A stretch of DNA of 64,000 nucleotides from contig OU612065.1 of NCBI GenBank assembly GCA_914767715.1, positions 33,728,001-33,792,000 on the forward strand, given 5' to 3'. Made by a program: the position numbers and the translations under genes. The notes below the pieces were generated by a model. The model searched no databases. It was not told where the DNA came from and was given only the letters and a program-made list of their open reading frames with translations. Shown in pieces: positions 11,468 to 23,600 of the stretch; position 1 is the first letter of the stretch; each line of letters starts with the position of its first letter. Source of the DNA: Membranipora membranacea (lineage: Eukaryota > Bryozoa > Gymnolaemata > Cheilostomatida > Membraniporidae).

Positions 11468-14400
11468 GATCAGTAACAGAGGGATGGCTGATTTTTACAT
11501 CGGCAGACTTATAGCTCTCAGGATAAATTACTGAGCTGAGCAAGAGCGGCTCTATGCTTAGCTTATGTTACATTTATTGTTACTGTGACGGAACTGGTCA
11601 ATAGCAGGTGATCAGCGTTATCTCGTTCTCTCAAAGGGATGCAGCATAGCTTAGACCTGATGGTGTTTGGGAAGGCCATCGCGGTTTGTAAGGGCCTACC
11701 AGAATGCAGGACTGCGGCGACAATCGCCTTCTGGAATAGGTCTGGCTGTGTAATAATGTAGGCCTATAATTCAAGTTATAATCTAAACTAGCATTTCTTT
11801 ATTTTGTGAATTTTGTTATTTCTTCTTCTTGTTGCAAGAGGTAGTGAGAGTAATGTTGAATGAAGTATTAAACTTGTTTTATTCCGCTTCATTTTTGTTA
11901 AATAGATAACCTAGGCCTTTCCTCTACTATACTCATTGATGCAGTCTTTTTCATCTGTACATAGTAACTGGTAGATCACTGTCATTGACTGGAAGTGGAA
12001 GCACACAGAAGCAAATTTGCCTTATTTAACATATAAAGTCTCAAACCTTATTGACCACTGAGGCGTCTCGATGAATTGACTTTGTACCTGATCATTTTGA
12101 CATGAATATGTATGAACCATCACCTTCTTTCTCTAATACTCATCTTAATAGGCCCTCATATAGCTCAGGATCAAGGCCAGAAATGGCATAATAGTCAGTG
12201 GTAATGAATGCAACCAGCAAAAATTTCAATTTGGTGAGGAAGGGGGTGTCAATCTCTCCAGACAGGAGATGCTTTTTTATTTAAGCTCATTTTAGAATTC
12301 TTAATATTGGTAGTCTTAAAGGTTTTGATACGGATCGCCCGGATTGCCTCCCTGTTTCCCTTTCACCATTACGCGTGACATCAGTCTGGTTCTCCTACGA
12401 TGGTGGACCATCATCCCGAAGTATTGAAATCCTTGCATGGGGTGCTACGTGTAGGGCTGAGAGAACCATGATACTCCATATGTGCGACAGCAGTAAACAG
12501 TAGCCAAACACATTGAGCCGTGTCCTCAGTGCACCACAAGTCTTCCAAACTGTACTCTTGTCAACAAAAATGTAAAGTGTCCCTACTGTTTTAATACTAC
12601 TATAAAACCTGTATGCCTTTTGTCGATCTATTACATGGTGTAGGTAAGTTATGTAACTCGGCATGCAATGGTCCCTATAATCGGGGATCTCAGGGTCAAA
12701 ATTCATGTTAAAAGTGTAAAAGCTGGTCTTCATACATCATGCGGTAGAAGTGTTATATTTTTGTATTCTGCCCTCAGAAGAGGAATCACAAGGGGGATTT
12801 TGAGGAATTTCACTCGTGTTAAACAGGGGAGACAACTTTTCTCTCAAATCAACCTTTCAGTACATATTTTTAACTTGTGGTTAAATTTGACAATGTTTAG
12901 AGCTAAAACTCAGGATATTATTTCCTGTTACCATTAGCTTTTCATAAAAATTAGAAATCACTTACCCAGATTGTTGATGTGCTGCTAACAGCACAACGTC
13001 ATGACATAATATAAATCTTTTGTGATTGTCATCTTAAAAGTGCTTTTTGCGATTATTCAGGTATCTCTGATTAGTTGGAAATTATAATCAATTCAATCCG
13101 AGTATGTCCCTCCATGAATGGATTGATTTGACGTAACGCTATACAATGTGATCAGTAGCTCAGCAGCTTTCCAACGGTGTTTAGAAAGTTGATATTTGCT
13201 GACCTGTCTGACTCGGATTCCGATATTATTATGTTCTCTGATATTTGTATTACTTAGGTTTGAGCTTGACAATGTAAGTAATTGGTTTGAGCAGAAGGCA
13301 ATTTTTTCAGAGAAGAAACAAGTTTTTTTTGTGGCAGATCGAGTTGAGCTTACACATTTCGGTCCTAAACAAGAACTACTCAATCTTACGGTCACAAGCG
13401 CAGTAGTACATTACTCTCTTCACTACCACCTGATAATTTTCCCGACTGATTTGAAAACCCGGGTACAATGGTTTGATACAGCCATAAACATATATGTTTA
13501 TGGATACAGCTCAACAGTAATTTTATAAAGATATGAAAGCTAACTATTCCCTTATCACCTACGCTGAGCATGATAACTTCTGAAATAAAATGGTATTCAC
13601 ATGCCATGACTGCTATGTTGAAGACCATTTGAAGATAACAAGGTTATATGAGCTGCGTCCATCAATTGTGTGTGTTTGCTTATGCTTATGAAATACTGAT
13701 AAGAAATCGGCGTGAGTTGAAGCAAGTATTTCAATACCCGGATTGTATTTATGAATCACTCAAAATTCAGTTCTATGTTGATTCAGTCTCTTAGATATGG
13801 TCAAGGGATTGATACTTCTGATGCTGTATAGTCTTGAATGAGGTACCTGGGGAAGACACAACAGGTAGATTCTACCAAACGTGAGCTTACTGAGCTGCTA
13901 TTTTCCTATACTCATCCTTACATAGGCATTTTACTAATAATATTGGGCTTTAGGAACAGGCGTATTTTTGACGGTTCACCAGACTTATGAATCTAAGTGT
14001 CATATCTTTTAACATCTTAAGCTGATACATCTTACCTCTAAACCAAAGGCCTTTTTATACAGTCAGGTCTAGATTCAGAGAGTCAAATTATGCAGGGTTG
14101 TTTTCAGGCAGTTCTCGTCTAATCCCAAAATTCTACTCTGTAATAATCTTTTGTGTTTCTCAACATGATAGTTATAAAGCTGAGCAGGTGTGTGTGTTAT
14201 TTATACTTGAAACTAACAAAAATATGAATACCTGACATGTGGGGACAGCCTATCAAAGCATTTAGATTGTCTAGGACTCTAGATGGTGTTGTAGAACCAG
14301 ACTAGTGTGTGTTCTCCTGGTGGATCTATGCCTAGGGGTAGAGAAATTACCCTCTATGATTAGAGAATTTGGCATCCCCTATCCTATTAATTGTCTTTTT

Positions 14401-14697
14401 ACCCCTGATTTTTATGGCATTCCTAACCTTGGTCCTATACCTAATTTCATGTTTGCCCAAAGGCTGGAAAGTCGAAGTTCATTTCCAAGATGACAATCCT
14501 GTTTTTTATGTTTTTTCATCAATGTTCGTGGTTCCAAATACTGCAGCAGGGCAGCCGTATCTACGCTTGACTCTATCACATGATGCTAGGATCAAACATG
14601 GTATGAAATCTGCAAAACAAAAGACAATAGATGAATTGAAAACTTTAGATTGGTAAAGCCTAGTGGAGGAGAGTCTAAAGCTTGTTGTTGCTGTATC
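11468..14697. other. intergenic region between SNAPC3 and the Roc-COR-caspase gene
   Basis: An ATTAAA near 11866 could be the SNAPC3 polyadenylation signal. Short frames on both strands at 12395-12733, 12668-12937 and 13093-13628 show no recognisable domain. An open frame at 14369-14656 begins with a strongly hydrophobic segment but ends before the proposed start of the next gene and has no clear in-phase continuation. It may be leader sequence or a chance frame. Confidence 0.5.
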
Positions 14698-17600
14698 ATG
14701 GAGCCTGCCGAGCCTCAATGTTCTGGTACTGTGGTGAGAGTAAGGTCTGAGACAACTGATGTCACAGAGAGCCAGGATAATGGTAAGTAGAAACTAAAAC
14801 TTTCATGACTTTTCCACCCTACTTTTTTCAGCCGTATCTGTACTACAAAGCATCGAGTTATCCCTATTCAGCTGCAAAAAAAATTGTTGTTTTATAGCTT
14901 AATTAGTTAGCTTAGTTAATATAGCTGTGCTGGCTGCGTGCTAGCTTCTCTCCTGTAAAATTAGTTACTCAATTAGAAGAAGAGAACTCTCATAAAACAT
15001 TGCCAATCTTTATCACAACTATTCTCTACATGAAGACATAGTTGCACAGTGTGGCGATAGTGGAGTAGAATGCGCCATGGGGTGAGAAAACACAACTTTA
15101 GTAGTGAATAGCGAGAGTGCTAATTAGCACCATCAACCAATTCTTTTTGTGGATGGTGAGATGGCGCAATCGGTTAGCGCGCTTGCTATTCACTACCAGG
15201 CGATTGGTGCCGCATGAGTTGTGGGTCGAATCACAGTAAGGGAGCTTTCAAGGTTGGTTGTTCCAGCCCCAGTACCCTCGGGTGTATACCTCTTCTATCA
15301 CAGCTATTCTTTACATGTAGAACTTGTAGAGCCGTTAGTCGCAGTCCCCGCTGACCTGACATCACAGGCACAAAGCATTACAGATGCTGACAAGGATGAT
15401 ATCAAGTCTGAGCTTAGTGATACCAACAACATTCAGCAAGCTGAGTCAACATGTGAGTTTAGATTAGATGTAAATGTTGTTGACTCTGATTCTGGCTTTG
15501 ATTTAGAAGGGAATATGAAGTTTTACTGTATAGCCAGTTTTCAAATTTGTTACTTTATATCACCAAATAGTTGAGGTTATTTTAGTATATCGAGTTTGGT
15601 ATGGAGATGACACTGAGCCAGAGATTGGTGAGTTTCCTGGTCATATAAACTACAGAGATGTCACACTGTCAGAATTACTAACAGATACACAAAATCTGAC
15701 TGTGACACATATGTCTGTCAAAGGAGATATACCACCACTAGATCAGATAGCTCCTAAACTAAAACATCTCATGTTACAGGGAATGAGCACAAATCAGATA
15801 AAGAAGTGAGTGAGATTTTTACAATGATTATATACATATACTTCTATTGTCAATCAACATTCATCTTCTCAAATGTTTTTCATGCAGTGCCAGAACAAAT
15901 AACTTTAAATAAGGAAAAGCGGAGAGACAAAGAAAGAAAATACACTAGTGATGAAATTAACAAGATTTAAAGTGTTTGATAGATGTTAAAAAGAGTAAAA
16001 TGAAAATTTGTACTTGGCTTTACTTTAATTGTTATAGCAATCAATGTTATATGATATAGTATGATGTAATATGTTACACATGTCATATGATGTTATGGCC
16101 ATGTATAATACCTCTGTATACTACCTGAACTGGGCATACCATCACTATACATCATAAGCCATCGTTTTAGTGTCATTTCATCCACCATTATTCTAGTTAC
16201 ATACCCTACTGACCTTATGTTTTCAAGTGGTTTAATAATTCGCGGTTAGCGATGACAGAAACAGAATACTTAATATGTTCGTGTATATTCTACCATGACA
16301 CCACAAAAAGATGTGTGCATCAGTGGTATGACTTTAGCTTGGCATGCAGAGGGTCCCAGGTTCAAATTCCGGTTGGGGAAGGGATTTTTGTTGTTGAGTT
16401 AAAAGCTTGAAATTTTCTCATCTTGGACAAACTTACCAGAAATTAGCGGGCCTAAAATACGTGAATAATTAGACTAGTGAAAAAGGTTGGAGTTGTGCCC
16501 TCCGTGAATTAGGAGCCCGCGAATTATTTTTTGGTAAAGACTATTTTATATTATATTACAGCATGTGTACAATGGTTAACCTCACAGAGCTGAATGTATG
16601 TGGTAATGAGGACCTGCAGATATTACCAGAGTGGATATGTAAGTTGGAGAACTTGACAAAGTTGGATGTGTCATACTGCGGTTTGGAGGAACTACCAGAG
16701 AGGTAAATAGCGCTGATCAATTAGCATGAATATTTGTTTGCGATGATTTATGTGCACTAAAATGCCAAGCATTGGACAGCTAATGACCTTTGAGACAGTT
16801 CTGAAAGTTTTGAACAAGATAAAATGCAATATAAAGGTAACGTAAATAGTTGTGAAGTCATGACAATTTCAGATGATGTGAGGTGAATTTCTGGTAAACT
16901 ATGAAGATTTACTGATCTTATATATTACAGCATGTGTACAATGGTTAACCTCACTGAGCTGAATGTGAGTGGTAACAGGAGCCTGAAGAGATTACCAGAC
17001 TGGATCTGTAAGATGAAGAGCTTGACAAAGTTAGATGTGTCACACTGTAGTCTACAGGAACTGCCAGAGAGGTAAATCAGACGTGTTTATCCATGCCCAT
17101 TTCTCTCTGTTTTTGCTGTTATTTTCGCCTTGTCAGTTACATGTGCCAATTTATTTAATATAATATCAAATTGAGGTTGATTTGTGAAATCCAAATGCAA
17201 GCTCTATAAAATTGATCCTCAGCAGGCTAACCATAAATACTATATCCTCTAGGGTTTTGGTATTCTGCATGATGATAACAATAATAAAGTTTTTGCCAAA
17301 CTTGATAGCTGGTAGTTTTGGAGTTGTCGGCACATAGTTCTTAAGAAAGGCGGAGCATTCTTATTTGTATGCATTTAGCATGAATATTTGTTTGCGATGA
17401 TTTATGTGCACTAAAATGCCAAGCATTGGACAGCTAATGACCTTTGAGACAGTTCTCAAAGTTTTGAACAAGATAAAATGTAATATGAAGGTAACGTAAA
17501 TAGTTGTGAAGTCATGACAATTTCAGATGATGTGAGGTGAATTTCTGGTAACAAAATGAAACTATGAAGATTTACTGATCTTATATATTACAGCATGTGT

Positions 17601-20600
17601 ACAATGGTTAACCTCACAGAGCTGAATGTATGTGGTAATGAGGACCTGATGAGATTACCAGACGGGATCTGTAAGATGAAGAGCTTGACAAAGTTAGATG
17701 TGTCAGAGTGCAAACTAGAGGAACTGCCAGAGAGGTAAAGAGCGCTGATCAATTAGCATGGATATTTGTTTCTGATGATTTATGTGTACTAAAATGCCAA
17801 GCATTGGACAGCTAATGACCTTTGAGACAGTTCTCAAAGTTTTGAACAAGATAAAATGCAATATGAAGGTAACGTAAATAGTTGTGAAGTCATGACAATT
17901 TCAGATGATGTGAGGTGAATTTCTGGTAACAAAATGAAACTATGAAGATTTACTGATCTTATATATTACAGCATGTGTACAATGGTTAACCTCACGGAGC
18001 TGAATGTATGTGGTAATGAGGACCTGCAGATATTACCAGAGTGGATCTGTAAGTTGGAGAACTTGACAAAGTTAGATGTGTCATACTGTAGGCTACAGGA
18101 ACTGCCAGAGAGGTAAATAGCGCTGATCAATTAGCATGAATATTTGTTTGCGATGATTTATGTGCACTAAAATGCCAAGCATTGGACAGCTAATGACCTT
18201 TGAGACAGTTCTCAAAGTTTTGAACAAGATAAAATGTAATATGAAGGTAACGTAAATAGTTGTGAAGTCATGACAATTTCAGATGATGTGAGGTGAATTT
18301 CTGGTAACAAAATGAACCTATGAAGATTTACTGATCTTATATATTACAGCATGTGTACAATGTTTAATCTCACGGAGCTAGATGTGAGAGGTAACAGGAG
18401 CCTGAAGAGATTACCAGACTGGATCTTTAAGTCAAAGAGCTTGACAAAGTTAGATATGTCACACTGTATTCTACAGGAACTGCCAGAGAGGTAAATCAGA
18501 CGTGTTGATCCATGCCCATTGCTCTCTGTTTTTGCTGTTATTTCCGCCTTGTCAGTTAGATGTGTCAATTTATTTAATATAATATCAAATTGAGGTTGAT
18601 TTGTAAAATCCGAATGCAAGCTCTATAAAATTGATCCTCAAGTCATGACAATTTCAGATGATGTGAGGTGAATTTCTGGTAACAAAATGAACCTATGAAG
18701 ATTCACTGATCTTATATATTACAGCATGTGTACAATGGTTAACCTCACTGAGCTGAATGTGAGTGGTAACAGTAGCCTGAAGAGATTACCAGACGGGATC
18801 TGTAAGATGAAGAGCTTGACAAAGTTAGATGTGTCAGAGTGCAAACTAGAGGAACTGCCAGAGAGGTAAATAGCGCTGATCAATTAGCATGGATATTTGT
18901 TTCCGATGATTTATGTGTACTAAAATGCCAAGCATTGGACAGCTAATGACCTTTGAGACAGTTCTCAAAGTTTTGAACAAGATAAAATGCAATATGAAGG
19001 TAACGTAAATAGTTGTGAAGTCATGACGATTTCAGATGATGTGAGGTGAATTTCTGGTAACAAAATGAACCTATGAAGATTTACTGACCTTATATATTAC
19101 AGCATGTGTACAATGGTTAACCTCACGGAGCTGAATGTGAGAAGTAACAGGAGCCTGAAGAGATTACCAGACGGGATCTGTAAGATGAAGAGCTTGACAA
19201 AGTTAGATGTGTCAGACTGTAGTCTACAGGAACTGCCAGAGAGGTAAATCAGACGTGTTGATCCATGCCCATTTCTCTCTGTTTTTGCTGTTATTTTCGC
19301 CTTGTCAGTAAGATGTGTCAATTTATTTAATATAATATCAATTGAGGTTGATTTGTAAAATCCGAATGCAAGCTCTATAAAATTGATCCTCAAGTCATGA
19401 CAATTTCAGATGATGTGAGGTGAATTTCTGGTAACAAAATGAAACTATGAAGAGTTACTGATCTTATATATTACATATGTACATGAATATCTTTTGCGAT
19501 GATTTTTGTGCACTAAAATGCCAAGCATTGGGCAGCTAATGACCTCTGAGACAGTTCTCAAAGTTTTGAACAGGATAAAATGCAATATAAAGGTAACGTA
19601 AATAGTTGTGAAGTCATGACAATTTCAGATGATGTGAGGTGAATTTCTGGTAACAAAATGAACTTATGAAGATTTACTGATCTTATATATTACAGCATGT
19701 GTACAATGGTTAACCTCACGGAGCTGGATGTGAGAAGTAACAGGAGCCTGAAGAGATTACCAGACGGGATCTGTAAGATGAAGAGCTTGACAAAGTTATA
19801 TGTGTCACACTGTAGTCTACAGGAACTGCCAGAGAGGTAAATCAGACGGGTTGATCCATGCCCATTTCTCTCTGTTTTTGCTGTTATTTTCGCCTTGACA
19901 GTTAGATGTGCCAATTTATTTAATATAATATCAAATTGAGGTTGATTTGTAAAATCCGAATGCAAGCTCTATAAAATTGATCCTCAAGTCATGACAATTT
20001 CAGATGATGTGAGGTGAATTTCTGGGAACAAAATGAAACTATGAAGATTTACTGATCTTATATATTACAGCATGTGTACAATGGATAACCTCACGCAGCT
20101 GAATGTGAGTGGTAACAGGAGCCTGAAGAGATTACCAGACGGGATCTGTGAGATGAAGAGCTTGACAAAGTTAGATGTGTCAGAGTGCAAACTAGAGGAA
20201 CTGCCAGAGAGGTAAATAGCGCTGATAAATTAGCATGAATATTTGTTTCCGATGATTTATGTGTACTAAAATGCCAAGCATTGGACAGCTAATGACCTTT
20301 GAGACAGTTCTCAAAGTTTTGAACAAGATAAAATGTAATATGAAGGTAACGTAAATAGTTGTGAAGTCATGACAATTTCAGATGATGTGAGGTGAATTTC
20401 TGGTAACAAAATGATCCTATGAAGATTTACTGATCTTATATATTACAGCATGTGTACAATGATTAACCTCACAGAGCTGAATGTATGTGGTAATGAGGAC
20501 CTGGAGAGATTCTGTAGTCTACAGGAACTGCCAGAGAGGTAAATCAGACGTGTTGATCCATGCCCATTTCTCTCTGTTTTTGCTGTTATTTCCGCCTTGT

Positions 20601-23600
20601 CAGTTAGATGTGCCAATTTATTTAATATAATATCAAATTGAAGTTGATTTGTAAAATCCGAATGCAAGCTCTATAAAATTGATCCTCAAGTCGTGACAAT
20701 TTCAGATGATGTGAGGTGAAATTCTGGTAACAAAATGAAACTATGAAGATTTACTGATCTTATATATTACAGCATGTGTACAATGGTTAACCTCACAGAG
20801 CTGAATGTATGTGGTAATGAGGACCTGGAGAGATTACCAGACTGGATCTGTAAGATGAAGAGCTTGACACAGTTAGATGTGTCATTCTGTAGTCTACAGG
20901 AACTGCCAGAGAGGTAAATCAGACGTGTTGATCCATGCCCATTTCTCTCTGTTTTTGCTGTTATTTCTGCCTTGTCAGTTAGATGTGTCAATTTATTTAA
21001 TATAATATCAAATTGAGGTTGATTTGTAAAATCCGAATGCAAGCTCTATAAAATTGATCCTCAAGGCATGACAATTTCGGATGATGTGAGGTGAATTTCT
21101 GGGAACAAAATGAAACTATGAAGATTTACTGATCTTATATATTACATATGTACATGAATATTTGTTTGCGATGATTTATGTGCACTAAAATGCCAAGCAT
21201 TGGACAGCTAATGACCTTTGAGACAGTTCTCAAAGTTTTGAACAAGATAAAATGTAATATGAAGGTAACGTAAATAGTTGTGAAGTCATGACAATTTCAG
21301 ATGATGTGAGGTGAATTTCTGGTAACAAAATGAAACTATGAAGATTTACTGATCTTATATATTACAGCATGTGTACAATGGTTAACCTCACAGAGCTGAA
21401 TGTGAGTGGTAACAGGAGCCTGGGGAGATTACCAGACTGGATCTGTAAGATGAAGAGCTTGAAAAAGTTAGATGTGTCACGCTGTAGTCTACAGGAACTG
21501 CCAGAGAGGTAAATCAGACGTGTTGATCCATGCCCATTTCTCTCTGTTTTTGCTGTTATTTCCGCCTTGTCAGTCAGATGTGTCAATTTATTTAATATAA
21601 TATCAAATTGAGGTTGATTTGTAAAATCCGAATGCAAGCTCTATAAAATTGATCCTCAAGTCATGACAATTTCAGATGATGTGAGGTGAATTTCTGGTAA
21701 CAAAATGAAACTATGAAGAGTTACTGATCTTATATATTACAGCATGTGTACAATGGTTAACCTCACGGAGCTGAATGTGAGAAGTAACCTGAGCCTGAGG
21801 AGATTACCAGACGGGATCTGTAAGATGAAGAGCTTGACAAAGTTAGATGTGTCAGAGTGCAAACTAGAGGAACTGCCAGAGAGGTAAATAGCGCTGATAA
21901 ATTAGCATGAATATTTGTTTCCGATGATTTATGTGTACTAAAATGCCAAGCATTGGACAGCTAATGACCTTTGAGACAGTTCTCAAAGTTTTGAACAAGA
22001 TAAAATGCAATATGAAGGTAACGTAAATAGTTGTGAAGTCATGACAATTTCAGATGATGTGAGGTGAATTTCTGGTAACAAAATGAACCTATGAAGATTT
22101 ACTGATCTTATATATTACAGCATGTGTACAATGGTTAACCTCACGGAGCTGAATGTGAGTGGTAACTGGAGCCTGAAGAGTTTACCAGACTGGATCTGTA
22201 AGATGAAGAGCTTAACAAAGTTAGATGTGTCATACTGCGGTCTGGAGGAACTACCAGAGAGGTAAATCAGACGTGTTGATCCATGCCCTTTTCTCTCTGG
22301 TTTTGCTGTTATTTTCGCCTTGTCAGTTATTAGATGTGTCAATTTATTTAATATAATATCAAATTGAGGTTGATTTGTAAAATCCAAATGCAAGCTCTAT
22401 AAAATTGATCCTCAGCAGGCTAACCATAAATACTATATCCTCTAGGGTTATGGTATTCTGCATGATAATAATAATAATAAAGTTTTTGCCAAACTTGATA
22501 GCTGGTAGTTTTGGAGTTGTCGGCACCTAGTTCTTAAGAAAGGCGGAGCATTCTTATTTGTATGCATTTAGCATGAATATTTGTTTGCGATGATTTATGT
22601 GCACTAAAATGCCAAGCATTGGACAGCTAATGACCTTTGAGACAGTTCTCAAAGTTTTGAACAAGATAAAATGTAATATGAAGGTAACGTAAATAGTTGT
22701 GAAGTCATGACAATTTCAGATGATGTGAGGTGAATTTCTGGTAACAAAATGAACCTATGAAGATTTACTGATCTTATATATTACAGCATGTGTACAATGT
22801 TTAATCTCACGGAGCTAGATGTGAGAGGTTACAGGAGCCTGAAGAGATTACCAGATTGGATCTGTAAGATGAAGAGCTTGACAAAGTTAGATGTGTCACT
22901 CTGTAGTCTACAGGAACTGCCAGAGAGGTAAAATAGACATGTTGATCCATGCCCATTTCTCTCTGTTTTTGCTGTTATTTCCGCCTTGTCAGTTAGATGT
23001 GTCAATTTATTTAATATAATATCAAATTGAGGTTGATTTGTAAAATCCAAATGCAAGCTCTATAAAATTGATCCTCAAGTCATGACAATTTCAGATGATG
23101 TGAGGTGAATTTCTGGTAACAAAATGAAACTATGAAGATTTACTGATCTTATATATTACAGCATGTGTACAATGGTTAACCTCACGGAGCTGAATGTGAG
23201 TGGTAACAGGAGCCTGAAGAGATTACCAGACTGGATCTGTAAGATGAAGAGCTTGACAAAGTTAGATGTGTCAGACTGTAGGCTACAGGAACTGCCAGAG
23301 AGGTAAATCAGACGTGTTGATCCATGCCCATTTCTCTCTGTTTTTGCTGTTATTTCCGCCTTGTCAGTTAGATGTGTCAATTTATTTAATATAATATCAA
23401 ATTCAGGTTGATTTGTAAAATCCGAATGCAAGCTCTATAAAATTGATCCTCAGCAGGCTAACCATAAATACTATATCCTCTAGGGTTATGTTATTCTGCA
23501 TGATAATAATAATAATAAAGTTTTTGGCCAGACTTGATAGCTGGTAGTTTTTGAGTTGTCGGCACCTAGTTCTTAAGAAAGGCGGAGCATTCTTATTTGT

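Noticed and set aside
12395-12733. 112-codon minus-strand open frame between SNAPC3 and the fusion gene
   Set aside because: No domain, no conserved motif and no plausible spliced partner was found, so it cannot be supported as a gene.
14369-14656. Hydrophobic open frame as a signal peptide or membrane anchor for the fusion protein
   Set aside because: The frame ends in TAA before the next good exon. The frame that continues in phase starts at the ATG at 14698, and an in-frame TGA upstream blocks a link.
18344-23431. Nine similar minus-strand open frames of about 75-98 codons repeated across the LRR array
   Set aside because: Each is the reverse strand of a type-A exon plus its second intron type. 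They are alike only because the cassette is duplicated. No splice, start-site or domain evidence supports them as genes.
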